NCBI RefSeq assembly: GCF_004359215.1
Contig: NC_090620.1
Span: 3,253,492-3,317,491, forward strand
Direction of reading: 5' to 3'
Origin: Bremia lactucae
Taxonomy: Eukaryota; Oomycota; Peronosporomycetes; Peronosporales; Peronosporaceae
DNA length: 64,000 nucleotides
Below, one piece after another: positions 9,317 to 17,491 of this stretch. Made by a program: the position numbers and the translations under genes. A model generated the notes under the pieces. The model searched no databases. It was not told the DNA's origin and worked only from the letters and a program-made list of their open reading frames with translations. Positions within the stretch are counted from its first letter, which is position 1. Every line of letters starts with the position of its first letter.

Positions 9317-10528
9317 TCAACACGCACGACACTCCAAGTCCTGTTCGTGGAGGGAGGAATCGGTCCGATAGCTTTTCGCCTTCACCATCCCCCTCACCCG
9401 AACGACGCTCGACTCACAGTCGGCGTCAACATCGGTCTCCTTAGCCAGATGGGAATATGTGACCTCATTTGGGTCTACATACCGTTTCAGACGACCCACG
9501 TAAAATACGGGGTGCGTCTTCATATACAGGGGAAAGGTGAGCCCATAATTTAGGTCTCCAACCTCTTTTACCACCGTAAAGGGCCCCATGAAACGCGGCA
9601 ACAACTTCGTAGTACCTCCAGGTAGTACAGAAATTGCATTTTTAGGTAGGGTAGCAGTACTTAATAGTACTTTTTCACCCACTCTAAAGCGTTCATTATT
9701 TTTGCGACCATTTCGGTCCGCATATTCTTTTTGCTTGTCCTGTGCGCTTGCCATTGCGTCACGGACTTTACGTGTGATGGCTAATCGCTCATCCACAAAG
9801 CGTTGAGCCTCGCTCACGCTTTTAGCATCAAACTCGCCTATGATACCGCCAAGAGGTCGGTCATAAGGCGTAGTTTTATTGACCACTGCTAAACTGGCAG
9901 GGTCACTAGGGCAAGTTTCTGTCTTTGAGATGATACCCTCATGGGTCATCGTCATATTGACGAAACTATGTCCCTCTTTCGCACCGAGCATAGTGAGGGG
10001 CCCTCCCCCACTAAGACTCGGGCTGCGCACAAACGAGACTGGCGTCCGAGGATGGCGCAGTCCGTTAATATAAAACGGTGTCTCACCCGTACTGGCGTGG
10101 ACACTGTTATTTATAGCGAACTCCACAAAGGGCAATTGCTTGCTCCACTCTTTGGGAGTTGCTATAGTGCGTAAGACATCCGCCACGACCCGATTGGCAC
10201 GTTCTGTTTGGCCATCGGTCTGGGGATGATCTGCGGTCGACATGTGGAGCTTGCGTTCATTATTTTTACGACCATTTCGGTCCGCATATTCTTTTTGCTT
10301 GTCCTGTGCGCTTGTCATTGCGTCACGGACTTTACGTGTGATGGCTAATCGCTCATCCCCAAAGCGTTGAGCCTCGCTCACACTTTTAGCATCAAACTCG
10401 CCTATGATACCGCCATGAGGTCGGTCATAAGGCGTAGTTTTATTGACCAATGCTAAACTGGCAGGGTCAGTATCAAGCAAAGCTTGATGAAATCGCCAAT
10501 CCTGGCGTTGCTGACCGAAACCGACCAT
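9317..10528 (-). CDS. Integrase (family D) with internal tandem duplication
   Basis: A 403-codon uninterrupted frame encodes the C-terminal half of a Ty3/Gypsy integrase. It has the core end (MSTADHPQTDGQTERANRVV, EFAINNSVHASTGETPFYIN), the KVRDAMASAQDKQKEYADRN helix, the GPF/Y domain (LLPRFMGPFTVVKEVG) and PVFYVGRLKRYVDPNEVTYS. The first catalytic Asp residues are missing. A ~72-residue block (DPASLALVNKTTPYDRP to GRKNNER) occurs twice, about 188 residues apart, because a 564-bp unit is tandemly duplicated in frame. The first copy is cut by a rearrangement near 10528. This is the longest intact pol frame outside gap artefacts, but it cannot be a working integrase alone. Confidence 0.75.
   Translation of the reverse strand: MVGFGQQRQDWRFHQALLDTDPASLALVNKTTPYDRPHGGIIGEFDAKSVSEAQRFGDERLAITRKVRDAMTSAQDKQKEYADRNGRKNNERKLHMSTADHPQTDGQTERANRVVADVLRTIATPKEWSKQLPFVEFAINNSVHASTGETPFYINGLRHPRTPVSFVRSPSLSGGGPLTMLGAKEGHSFVNMTMTHEGIISKTETCPSDPASLAVVNKTTPYDRPLGGIIGEFDAKSVSEAQRFVDERLAITRKVRDAMASAQDKQKEYADRNGRKNNERFRVGEKVLLSTATLPKNAISVLPGGTTKLLPRFMGPFTVVKEVGDLNYGLTFPLYMKTHPVFYVGRLKRYVDPNEVTYSHLAKETDVDADCESSVVRVRGMVKAKSYRTDSSLHEQDLECRAC
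9689..9905 (-). repeat. Duplicated integrase block, copy 1
   Basis: 217 bp nearly identical to 10253-10469 (a handful of substitutions), offset 564 bp. It encodes the block around AQDKQKEYADRNGRKNNER. Confidence 0.9.
10253..10469 (-). repeat. Duplicated integrase block, copy 2
   Basis: Partner of 9689-9905. At its 3' end on the minus strand it is fused in frame to KLHMSTADHPQ, the junction of the tandem duplication. Confidence 0.9.
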
Positions 10529-10552
10529 TTCATGGGGTGGTCGCGTTGATTA

Positions 10553-11008
10553 ATGATTGTATCGATAGCAATTGACTATGACGCAAGCGATTTTACAATA
10601 TGCTGTGCGTTAATGCAATATGACAAAGACGGCGGAGAGCGCGTAGCGCGTCAGCTTCAATCAACTGAACCTAATTATCCAGTGCATGACAAGGAAGTCC
10701 TTGCCATGAAATACGCACTGGATAAGTTAGGGGTCTATCTCCCAAGAAATAGATCATTCATAGTTAATATGGACCATGTCTTTACGCACGGCCGTAAACA
10801 GTCCACACCTCTCGCAAGAATGGCGGGATGGTTGTCATTCTTCGCGGATTGCAATTTCTCCGTGGAGTATAAACCAAACGACTTTATGCCGTCGTTGATG
10901 CCGATTCGCGCCATCCCAATTTTGAGCCGGCTGCGCAATACAACAGCGAGCACGAGCCAACTGTTGCAACTATCAACAGTGAGCATGAAGCCACTATTGC
11001 AACAATAA
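10553..11008 (+). pseudogene. RNase H (B2)
   Basis: An open 151-codon stretch reads YDASDFTICCALMQYDKDGG, RQLQSTEPNYPVHDKEVLAM, MDHVFTH (TDHASLR in others), WLSFFADCNFSVEYKP. The DAS active-site context of RNase H is present, whereas the TDH motif is changed to MDH. The frame is lost after EYKP. Confidence 0.75.
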
Positions 11009-11104
11009 GGATTCCATCGTCAACATTACTTGACGACATTAAAAGGCCATATCAAGATAAGGCTCTAAATAATTGATGGATTACCTCTAAAATTCATTAC
11101 AACA

Positions 11105-11353
11105 GTGCACAACGGATTGATACCCACACGGAATGGTTTACTGTATACACAGCCAGTGCTGGCGACACAACTCGTGTCGTCATTCGGACCCATAATAATT
11201 TGCGTTTACGCATCATGTATGAATGTTGTGACTGCACCAATAAGCATCATGGACGTGAGAATACTCCATTATACCATAAGCCGCGACTTCTACCGGCCGC
11301 GCCACGATGCATTCGTATACGTGCTTGCGAAGTTTGTCAACGGGTAAAGCCCA
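11105..11353 (+). pseudogene. Integrase HHCC domain (B2)
   Basis: Readings MYECCDCTNKHHGRE, PRHDAFVYVLAKFVNG and, in another frame, IRIRACEVCQRVKP contain the CxxC of the zinc finger. The first His-x-Cys region is altered. Confidence 0.65.
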
Positions 11354-11965
11354 GTGCCCCGTCCCGGGCTCCGTTACATCCTCTGCCTGTTCCCGCAGAG
11401 CGTTGGCAGTCCGTATCGATGGACTTCGTCATTGGATTTCCCGAAGACGCACACAAGTATACTAATAGCCTTGTGTTTGTTGATCGTTTCGTTAGGATGG
11501 TACATCTTGTTGCAGTCCGTAGTCGCTCTCAGCCGAAGCCTGTAATCGTGTCTTTATTGACACAATATTTCGACTCCATGAATTACCCCGTGAGCTGGTC
11601 TCAGATCGAGACACCAGAGTCACGGCGGAAGTTTTGGCAATCTGAGTTTAAATCACTTAAGACACAGTTAAAAATGTCAACGTCTGGCCACCCCGACTTT
11701 GATGGCCAGAACGTACAAACTGTATTCTCGAAGAGATTCTTCGCGGATACGTCCAATCTCTTTAGAGTTGGAGCGAGTTCTTGTCGATGGTAGAATTTGC
11801 CATCAACAATTCAGTGCATGCTTTTACAAAGCATACACTATTTTTCATGAATGGCCTACACCATACACATATACCAACATTGTTTGGAAGTGACTCTTAT
11901 TCAAAGGGGGGGCTCTCTCGAGCAAGGAACAATCTAGCTTTAATAGCGCATTCACTTAAATGATT
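11354..11965 (+). pseudogene. Integrase core (B2)
   Basis: MDFVIGFPEDAHKYTNSLVF and FVRMVHLVAVRSRSQP mark the core start. The DRD motif reads SQIETPESRRKFW, so the second catalytic Asp is gone. The HPxTDGQTERVNR block is frameshifted (MSTSGHPDFDGQN). MVEFAINNSVHAFTKHTLFF follows at 11781. Confidence 0.7.
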
Positions 11966-12099
11966 CAATGAACATTGAAGTTGCAATAACAATAAGGCTA
12001 TTGATGACTATGATAACGATGCTGAAAGACTCAGCATCGAAAAATAATATTAGTGAGAAAAATAATGCTCTCATTTAAGAGGAGAATAATATCTTCGCA

Positions 12100-12440
12100 G
12101 TGCAAACCGGTCGCACTGACTACAAAAAAATCGAGCCAGCAGCAGAAATCCTGCTGGCTAGAGAAGCAGTGGTCCATATCGCACAGGATTTCGTCGCTGA
12201 TGCGGTGGACCGACAGAAACGGAGCTCTAACAAAAATGGAAGAGCGAACATTCTTTCATTTAATGCTAATGATCTAGTTCTACTGTCTACAGTAAATTTC
12301 CCAATATATGTAGTAACGGTTATGGGCAGTAAGAACTTACTGCCCAGGCATATCGGCCCGTTTTGTGAACTACATCGCCAAGGCAATGCGACACAACCGA
12401 GCTGCCTCGTAGGATGCGTAAGCATTCTAGAAACACCGTC
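12100..12440 (+). pseudogene. Integrase C-terminal domain (B2)
   Basis: DAVDRQKRSSNKNGRANILS, NDLVLLSTVNFP and NLLPRHIGPFCELHRQGNA represent the GPF/Y module. The frame then leaves the family consensus near 12440, at the junction with relic B1. Confidence 0.75.
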
Positions 12441-12461
12441 GACTGTCGACCGTCGTCGAGA

Positions 12462-13534
12462 GGAATTGCATTAAAGCCCGTGCGCGTAGCCTGCGAGGCC
12501 ACAAATCTGGCAGCTGCACGGCTCTGTGTAGCTGCTAGCGATGCAAGTGTTTTAGTTGACGCGAAGGCGTCACCTGTTGAGAATGCGTCACCTGCTACTC
12601 ACATTGCAGGTGACGCTGACAGGTCACCTGCTACTCCCATTGTAGGACTGACGCAAGTCGGGGTCATCGATAGATTTAGTGGCTACTGTGAAGGCCTCCG
12701 GTTCACCTGGGACAACGTCTGTTAAGCCGACTAGTTCTAGCATGATAACCAAAGAGGTAATGACGAAGTTGTTGACTCGTCGGTTCTCTTTGGTGGGGAC
12801 TCATCTTGTGATGAATCCCTGGACGATAATAATTCTGGTGATGTTGGAATGCATCACCAAGAACAAAGTAATCTCAAAGGTCACTTTAATAAGCATGCTA
12901 CTAGTGGTACTAGTGCATCAACAGGGACGGAGTGATTTTTAAGGATCACGTTGAGAGTAATGTTAGCTTAACATTAACATGAGTCAACAGGACGCCAACG
13001 AACGAGATAACTCGTTCGGGACCCTCTTGCCTCACGGTAGTTCAAGAAACTTTCAATAAGAAAGCGCTTCTCACCACCTGAATCCATGAATTGATGTGAA
13101 AGTGGAGAAAATATCGGGTTCTCCTCGTTTGACGAGCCCGAATCAACATCGTGATTTGGCTCGCATCCTTTATTATTTAATAGGGGATCCCGATCACGAG
13201 CGATCCCGTCGCCGCGATTTACAAGTGACGGTCGATAATGTTTCTCGTGAGCAGTGCGCAGGTTGCGACAGAACAATTGGCGAACGAAAGGACACATCAA
13301 TTCTTTCAAAACGAGCTGATGACAGCTCCTTAGAAGATCTCTTTCTTGGAGGAAGAGTGGATCATCTGGTTCAAGAGAATCAGACTCTGTTCCGAGACAA
13401 TAAGCTTAGCTTGGAAATATCAGGCTTTGGCGGATGCCCTAGACCGTTCCGGTGTAACCCGGAATCGGAAGAAGCCCCGTACGGATGGTACAGGCGGAGA
13501 GACCCAATACAAAACGACGCCTTCTAAGAAGTAG
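12462..13534 (+). pseudogene. Antisense ORF (B1), broken
   Basis: On the strand opposite to B1 pol, the start region reads PVRVACEATNLAAARLCVAA and ENASPATHIAGDADRSPAT. This parallels SVRVARAAAKLEAARISAAV and TGDGEKSPATS of B3 at 40437 onward. The C-terminal part (12974-13534) reads AQVATEQLANERTHQFFQNE, matching FAQVATDQLANERTHQSLQN in B3, and has heptad character. Many stops lie between. The function is unknown. Confidence 0.6.
12974..13090 (-). pseudogene. Chromodomain (B1), truncated
   Basis: SGGEKRFLIESFLNYREARG and SRTSYLVRWRPVDSC match the first two thirds of the chromodomain. The WEP part is lost. Confidence 0.7.
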
Positions 13535-13539
13535 CTCGA

Positions 13540-13680
13540 TCGTGTAGGCATTGCCTTGGCGATGTAGCACACGAAACGCGCCGATATACCTGGGCAGTAA
13601 TTTATTACTGCCTACATTCGTCACAACTGTTTTTATAAGTTTACCGTAGACACTAGGACTAGGTCATTTACATTGAATCC
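13540..13680 (-). pseudogene. Integrase C-terminal domain (B1)
   Basis: MTNVGSNKLLPRYIGAFRVL and HRQGNAYTIELL preserve the GPF/Y motif region with GPF changed to GAF. Confidence 0.75.
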
Positions 13681-13739
13681 GGAATGTTTGCTCTTCCGTC
13701 TTTGTCAGAATTCCTTTCTGTCGGCAGCGATGAAACCCT

Positions 13740-13940
13740 GTACAAAACGAACCACTGCGTCTCATGCTGTTCATCTCTTCCCAGAATGTACAGCATGGCG
13801 CCAACGGCTGGCCCGCCTACGACCGAACTCATTCTTCCGATCGCTCTCCATTCAAGGTCACTCAAATGGGTAAACCCTTCACGCTTGGAGTTATAACCTT
13901 TTTGAGGGGCTGCAAAGCTCCCACCTTCGTTATCCAACAT
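13740..13940 (-). pseudogene. gag N-terminus (B1)
   Basis: MLDNEGGSFAAPQKGYNSKR and GFTHLSDLEWRAIGRMSSVV parallel the B3 gag start (VERGSFAAPQKGYHATREGY). After LGRDEQHE the frame runs into integrase-derived sequence (ERNSDKDGRANI), which marks a gag-to-integrase deletion. Confidence 0.75.
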
Positions 13941-13996
13941 GTCCTGTTGGATGGAACGTGCGTAGGTCGCTGAATGGACTACGAAGTGCTACCAGG

Positions 13997-14464
13997 TGCA
14001 ACAGGGCACTTTTCACTTGTACTCATTAGTACTAGTTGATCTTACACTGATTACAGTGAAGGTTAGGTGAGTTGCTAAGGGACTTTAGCTACCAAAAGTA
14101 ATTGAAAGGATTAGAATTAGGGAAATGTGAAACTGTATAATTATATTTACTTTCGTTCGTAACGATCTTCTATACGACTGAGCTCATTTTATTAATATCT
14201 AATTAAGAATGGCGCCTCCATGCGCACCGCACAATCGTGTCTTATAACGGTTGGCGGGGTTGATTTATACTTAAATTAACCAATCAATGGATCTAATGTC
14301 TTATTGCATCAATAATATCCAATTTGGAAATATTGGAATCATTTAAGTCAAAATTAATAACGATAATAATCTTGTACTTCTTTGTTTATCTCGTCTCACA
14401 GGAAATAATATTTAGTATTCCTCTTCTAGGAAATAATACTTATGTAACAGGACACCCCTTTCCA
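13997..14464 (-). repeat. 5' LTR, family B (B1)
   Basis: 468 bp beginning TGCAACAGGGCAC and ending near CACCCCTTTCCA. It shares long blocks with 45477-45787 and 39967-40280, including GGATGGCGCCTCC-like, CACAATCGTGTCTT and AATCAATGNANCTAATGTC. The primer-binding site GGACTACGAAGTGCTACCA (as complement, ...AGTCCATTC side) lies just left of it. Confidence 0.85.
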
Positions 14465-15099
14465 GGGAGACTTTCCCGTCAAATTACGCTTCAGAGATAA
14501 TAGATCTCAAAAATCTTGACAGCTCCGAGGTCCACTTATAAATGTTATTGTGCCGTTTTATAACTCGATATATATAATCTAATTATCAGCAACTGCGACT
14601 AATTAGATCAATCTGGAAACCTAGCTTAACAAGATCATATTTTTATCTTTACTCACTGAAGTCGCAATTATTGGCTGATAAACGTAATATAAACAGAGTA
14701 GGAAAAGTGCACGAAAGTTAAATTGACTTTCTGTTGCCGACACGAAGCAAGAAAGCCCACAGTGGATCCTAATCTATAAGAAATATGCTGCCACCCCTTC
14801 ATTGCATGAACGATGAGTTTTGGATCGAACCACCATTATAGTTGCCGCTGAATTGCATGAGATTTATTTTCTCATTTTGGGCGCGATGCATTGTGTCATG
14901 AGAAAGCTGCAAGTTTAAATACCTCTGCACCTTAATCGCCCTATTTTGTTGTCAAGCATGTGCCTGGCCTATTTGAGAGTTCGGATTCATCTCAGCATCA
15001 TCATTTCTAACGCTAGGAATTTTAAATAGTCAATTAGCTGCTCGAATACGCCTATAGCAAGCTAAGCGCAGCAACGAATTTGTACTGAATGATATGCGG
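14465..15099. other. No recognisable gene
   Basis: 635 bp of AT-rich sequence between two oppositely oriented family B LTRs. I see no domain, no repeat partner in the window and no tRNA-like structure. Confidence 0.4.
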
Positions 15100-15535
15100 T
15101 GTGACGGGGTGTCCTGTTACATAAATATTATTTCCTATGTGAGAGATAATAAATATTTTTTTATAAGAGAATAATAATAAAGACATATAAAATTACTATC
15201 GGTTAATTATTTTAACTTAAGTTACTAATAGTATCAAATTTGGTAATAATGAGGCAACAAGACAGCAGTTCTCTTGACTATTGATTAACGTTTAAATCAA
15301 CCCCGCCAACCGTTACTAGACACGATTGGGGGTGCACAAGTAGGCGCTAGTTATATTAAAGTCAGTAGATAAAAGATCGTTAAAATATGAAATAACAGAC
15401 TAATACAATTTTTCTACTCCTTATACTAAAGCCTTAGTATTGACCGAGAGTAGCTAAGAATTCTTAGCTATTAAAATCTTCTTCTGCACGTTAGTGTTCG
15501 TGAAGTATCGAGACACCTCAACTTCACTATTATCA
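15100..15535 (+). repeat. LTR, family B (loose, plus orientation)
   Basis: It begins TGTGACGGGGTGTCCTGTTA and is the reverse complement of the 13997-14464 type through ACACGATTGGGGGTGC, AAAGATCGTTAAA and CTTCACTATTATCAGT. The 3' boundary is unclear, because sequence resembling a family C LTR (GACTTAAAGAGT, then AAGTGACAACGAATGCC) follows up to about 15730. Confidence 0.7.
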
Positions 15536-15739
15536 GTATCTTGGAGACTTAAAGAGTTTCTTTGTTCTACATACATTACAAAAGCGACAGCTTAGAGAGT
15601 CGCTCAAGCTCGTAGAGCTTAGAGGTGTCCAATTTAAAGGAATCAGTGGTTTGCAGATCCAAGTGACAACGAATGCCTAGTATATAACTTAGCAAGGCTT
15701 ACTACTCTAACAGAACACAAAATCGAATTTATATCTCGT

Positions 15740-16345
15740 GAGCTTGATTGAGAAGTGAGGCTTTAGAGCAGATCCTGCTAAAATGAAAGCCATCGTTGAT
15801 TGGGCCGTTCTTAAGAAATAAAAAGATGTGCGTAAGTGGCTTGGCATTGCCAACTACTTGCATAAGTACAGCGAAAATTACACTAATATGGTTAATCTAT
15901 ATCTAACCTCCTTAAAAAGGATACGAATAAGTGCTGGACTAGCACCGAGAATGACGATTTAAAGCGGTATATGAAATTCCTTTAAAAACCCTGATCTTGG
16001 CTTTGCTCGACCCCGATCGGCCTTTCAGGGTCATCTGTGACGCATCTGACTTTGCTATAGGCAGTGCTCTGTTCCAAGCAGTTCTGATGGACGGGAACGC
16101 GTCATTGCGTTTGTGCGCTTTCAACGGTCGGAGGATATTGATATTGAACTGCAAAAGCGCACAGAGGCACTGATAGTCGTTTCAAGTCATCGTTATCACG
16201 GTATTGCTGTCGGTAGTCAACTTGTTTCAATTGAAGGTCGTAGCATCCTTCGTGAATCATGTGCTGTGGCCCGTCAGATCTTGCGAGCCTCTTCAGAATA
16301 GGCAGCTTAAAGCTGCAGAGAAGAACTACCCTGTTTTTACACCTC
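15740..16345 (+). pseudogene. Family C RT end / RNase H fragment (C2)
   Basis: ADPAKMKAIVDWAVLKK, DVRKWLGIANYLHKYSENYT and a frameshifted RNase H start around GRERVIAFV are followed, after an extra ~180 bp, by RQLKAAEKNYPVF near 16295-16340. Orientation is plus, opposite to C1. No flanking pol domains are left. Confidence 0.75.
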
Positions 16346-16550
16346 TGTAGATGTGCATCCCTGCTTACGAGCGTATTATTCTTAACATCTCGGATTACGG
16401 TTGACGCTAGCCGTCATCCCTTCCAATGTGAATGCAACTATGTGCATCACATACACAAGGGTGTGTGCCACTTCCAAGTGGCAGGTCTAAGTACTTCACA
16501 TGAAGTAACTGACCATCCCGTTAAGAACATAAGTGTACTTAACGGGTTTG
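16335..16550 (+). repeat. Dispersed repeat copy 2 (also at 5280-5510)
   Basis: Partner of 5280-5510, at the right edge of the family C RNase H scrap. The shared blocks are CTATGTGCATC, TACACAAGGGTG and AGTGTACTTAACGG. Confidence 0.5.
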
Positions 16551-16782
16551 TATAACATAGGGCAACTTAAGCCCGTTCCTTTTTGCCTCATTCAACTTAC
16601 AGATGCAAACTGCGCACGGCAAAAAAATGCTTCGAAAATCGCTTGGCGAATTCTTTCGTGATATAGGATGCCTGGCTCTTAATCATTTCAAGAAATAGCG
16701 GAAGCATCTTACTAGCTGCGAAATAATAATTATAACCGAGCTTTTAAAGGCGTTACACTGCGGTTGTTGACCGTTTTAATTG

Positions 16783-17270
16783 TGTGGTAAACACTAGAGA
16801 TAATATCTTTAACTTGTTGATATTAAAAAAATCATAAAACTCATATTATTTGTGGTAAGCACACGACGTGTCAGACACCAGATAGAGATGGCTGGTCTAA
16901 AATAGGGGTGAATAGGGTAAGGTAATTTAAACTAAATAATGTTTAGTTTCCCATTTGATCTTAAGATATCCGTGCGTTTCTAAGGCTTGCGCTATAATTG
17001 CTACGAGTAACGAGCGTTCTGAAGGCACACGACTTTGGGAACCTATTTGCCATGTGACTCTATGGATCGTCAATCCCCTTGATCAAGAACTAGATAAGCT
17101 CTACGAATCGTCAAGCAATTGAACCAAGACTAAATAAGCTCAACGAATCGTTAAGTCCCTGGAACCAGGACTAGATAAGCTCTACGATCTTGTACGACTC
17201 TCCGAGTTGATAATTGATTTAAAGTGTCTTATTAAGCCTCTGACCTAAGGAGCTAGGTAGCTCCGCTACA
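16783..17270 (+). repeat. Family C-type LTR, probably solo
   Basis: The right half matches the reverse complement of the C1 LTRs: CATTTGATCTTAAGATATCC, TTCTAAGGCTTGCGC, CTTGTACGACTC and the end GAGCTAGGTAGCTCCGCTACA. The left end is estimated from LTR length. Inside, a ~40-bp unit (GAACCAAGACTAGATAAGCT plus CTACGAATCGTCAAG) is present about three times between 17077 and 17195, where C1 has one. No internal element sequence is attached on either side. Confidence 0.65.
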
Positions 17271-17491
17271 GAGCAGACACCAAGTGCACCCATCGTGTCC
17301 TGATATGGTAAGTAGCCTGTATAATTTTGTTTCAAAGTCAGTAGGTAAAATTCGCGAAAATGGAAGAATCATTGCAATGCACGCTAGTGCAATCAGAAGG
17401 ACGACTCGATTGACAAGTTTGATGATGTCTTCTCGTAGACGTAAGAATTGTATTACATAATATTACGACGGTCGGGTCTACGAATACACGC

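Larger units (their letters stand above)
10529..12440 (+). mobile_element. Ty3/Gypsy family B relic B2 (RNase H to integrase)
   Basis: Plus-strand RNase H, HHCC, integrase core and integrase C-terminal domain follow in order. Both ends are inverted junctions: with the family D frame at ~10530 and with the minus-strand relic B1 at ~12440. The proteins are closest to B3 (42016-43900). Confidence 0.8.
12441..14464 (-). mobile_element. Ty3/Gypsy family B relic B1 (internally deleted)
   Basis: Read right to left: 5' LTR (14464-13997), primer-binding site, start of gag (to ~13740), then directly the end of integrase (13680-13540), chromodomain and the antisense ORF region. Most of gag and pol is deleted. 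The 3' LTR is missing at the inverted junction near 12440. Confidence 0.8.
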
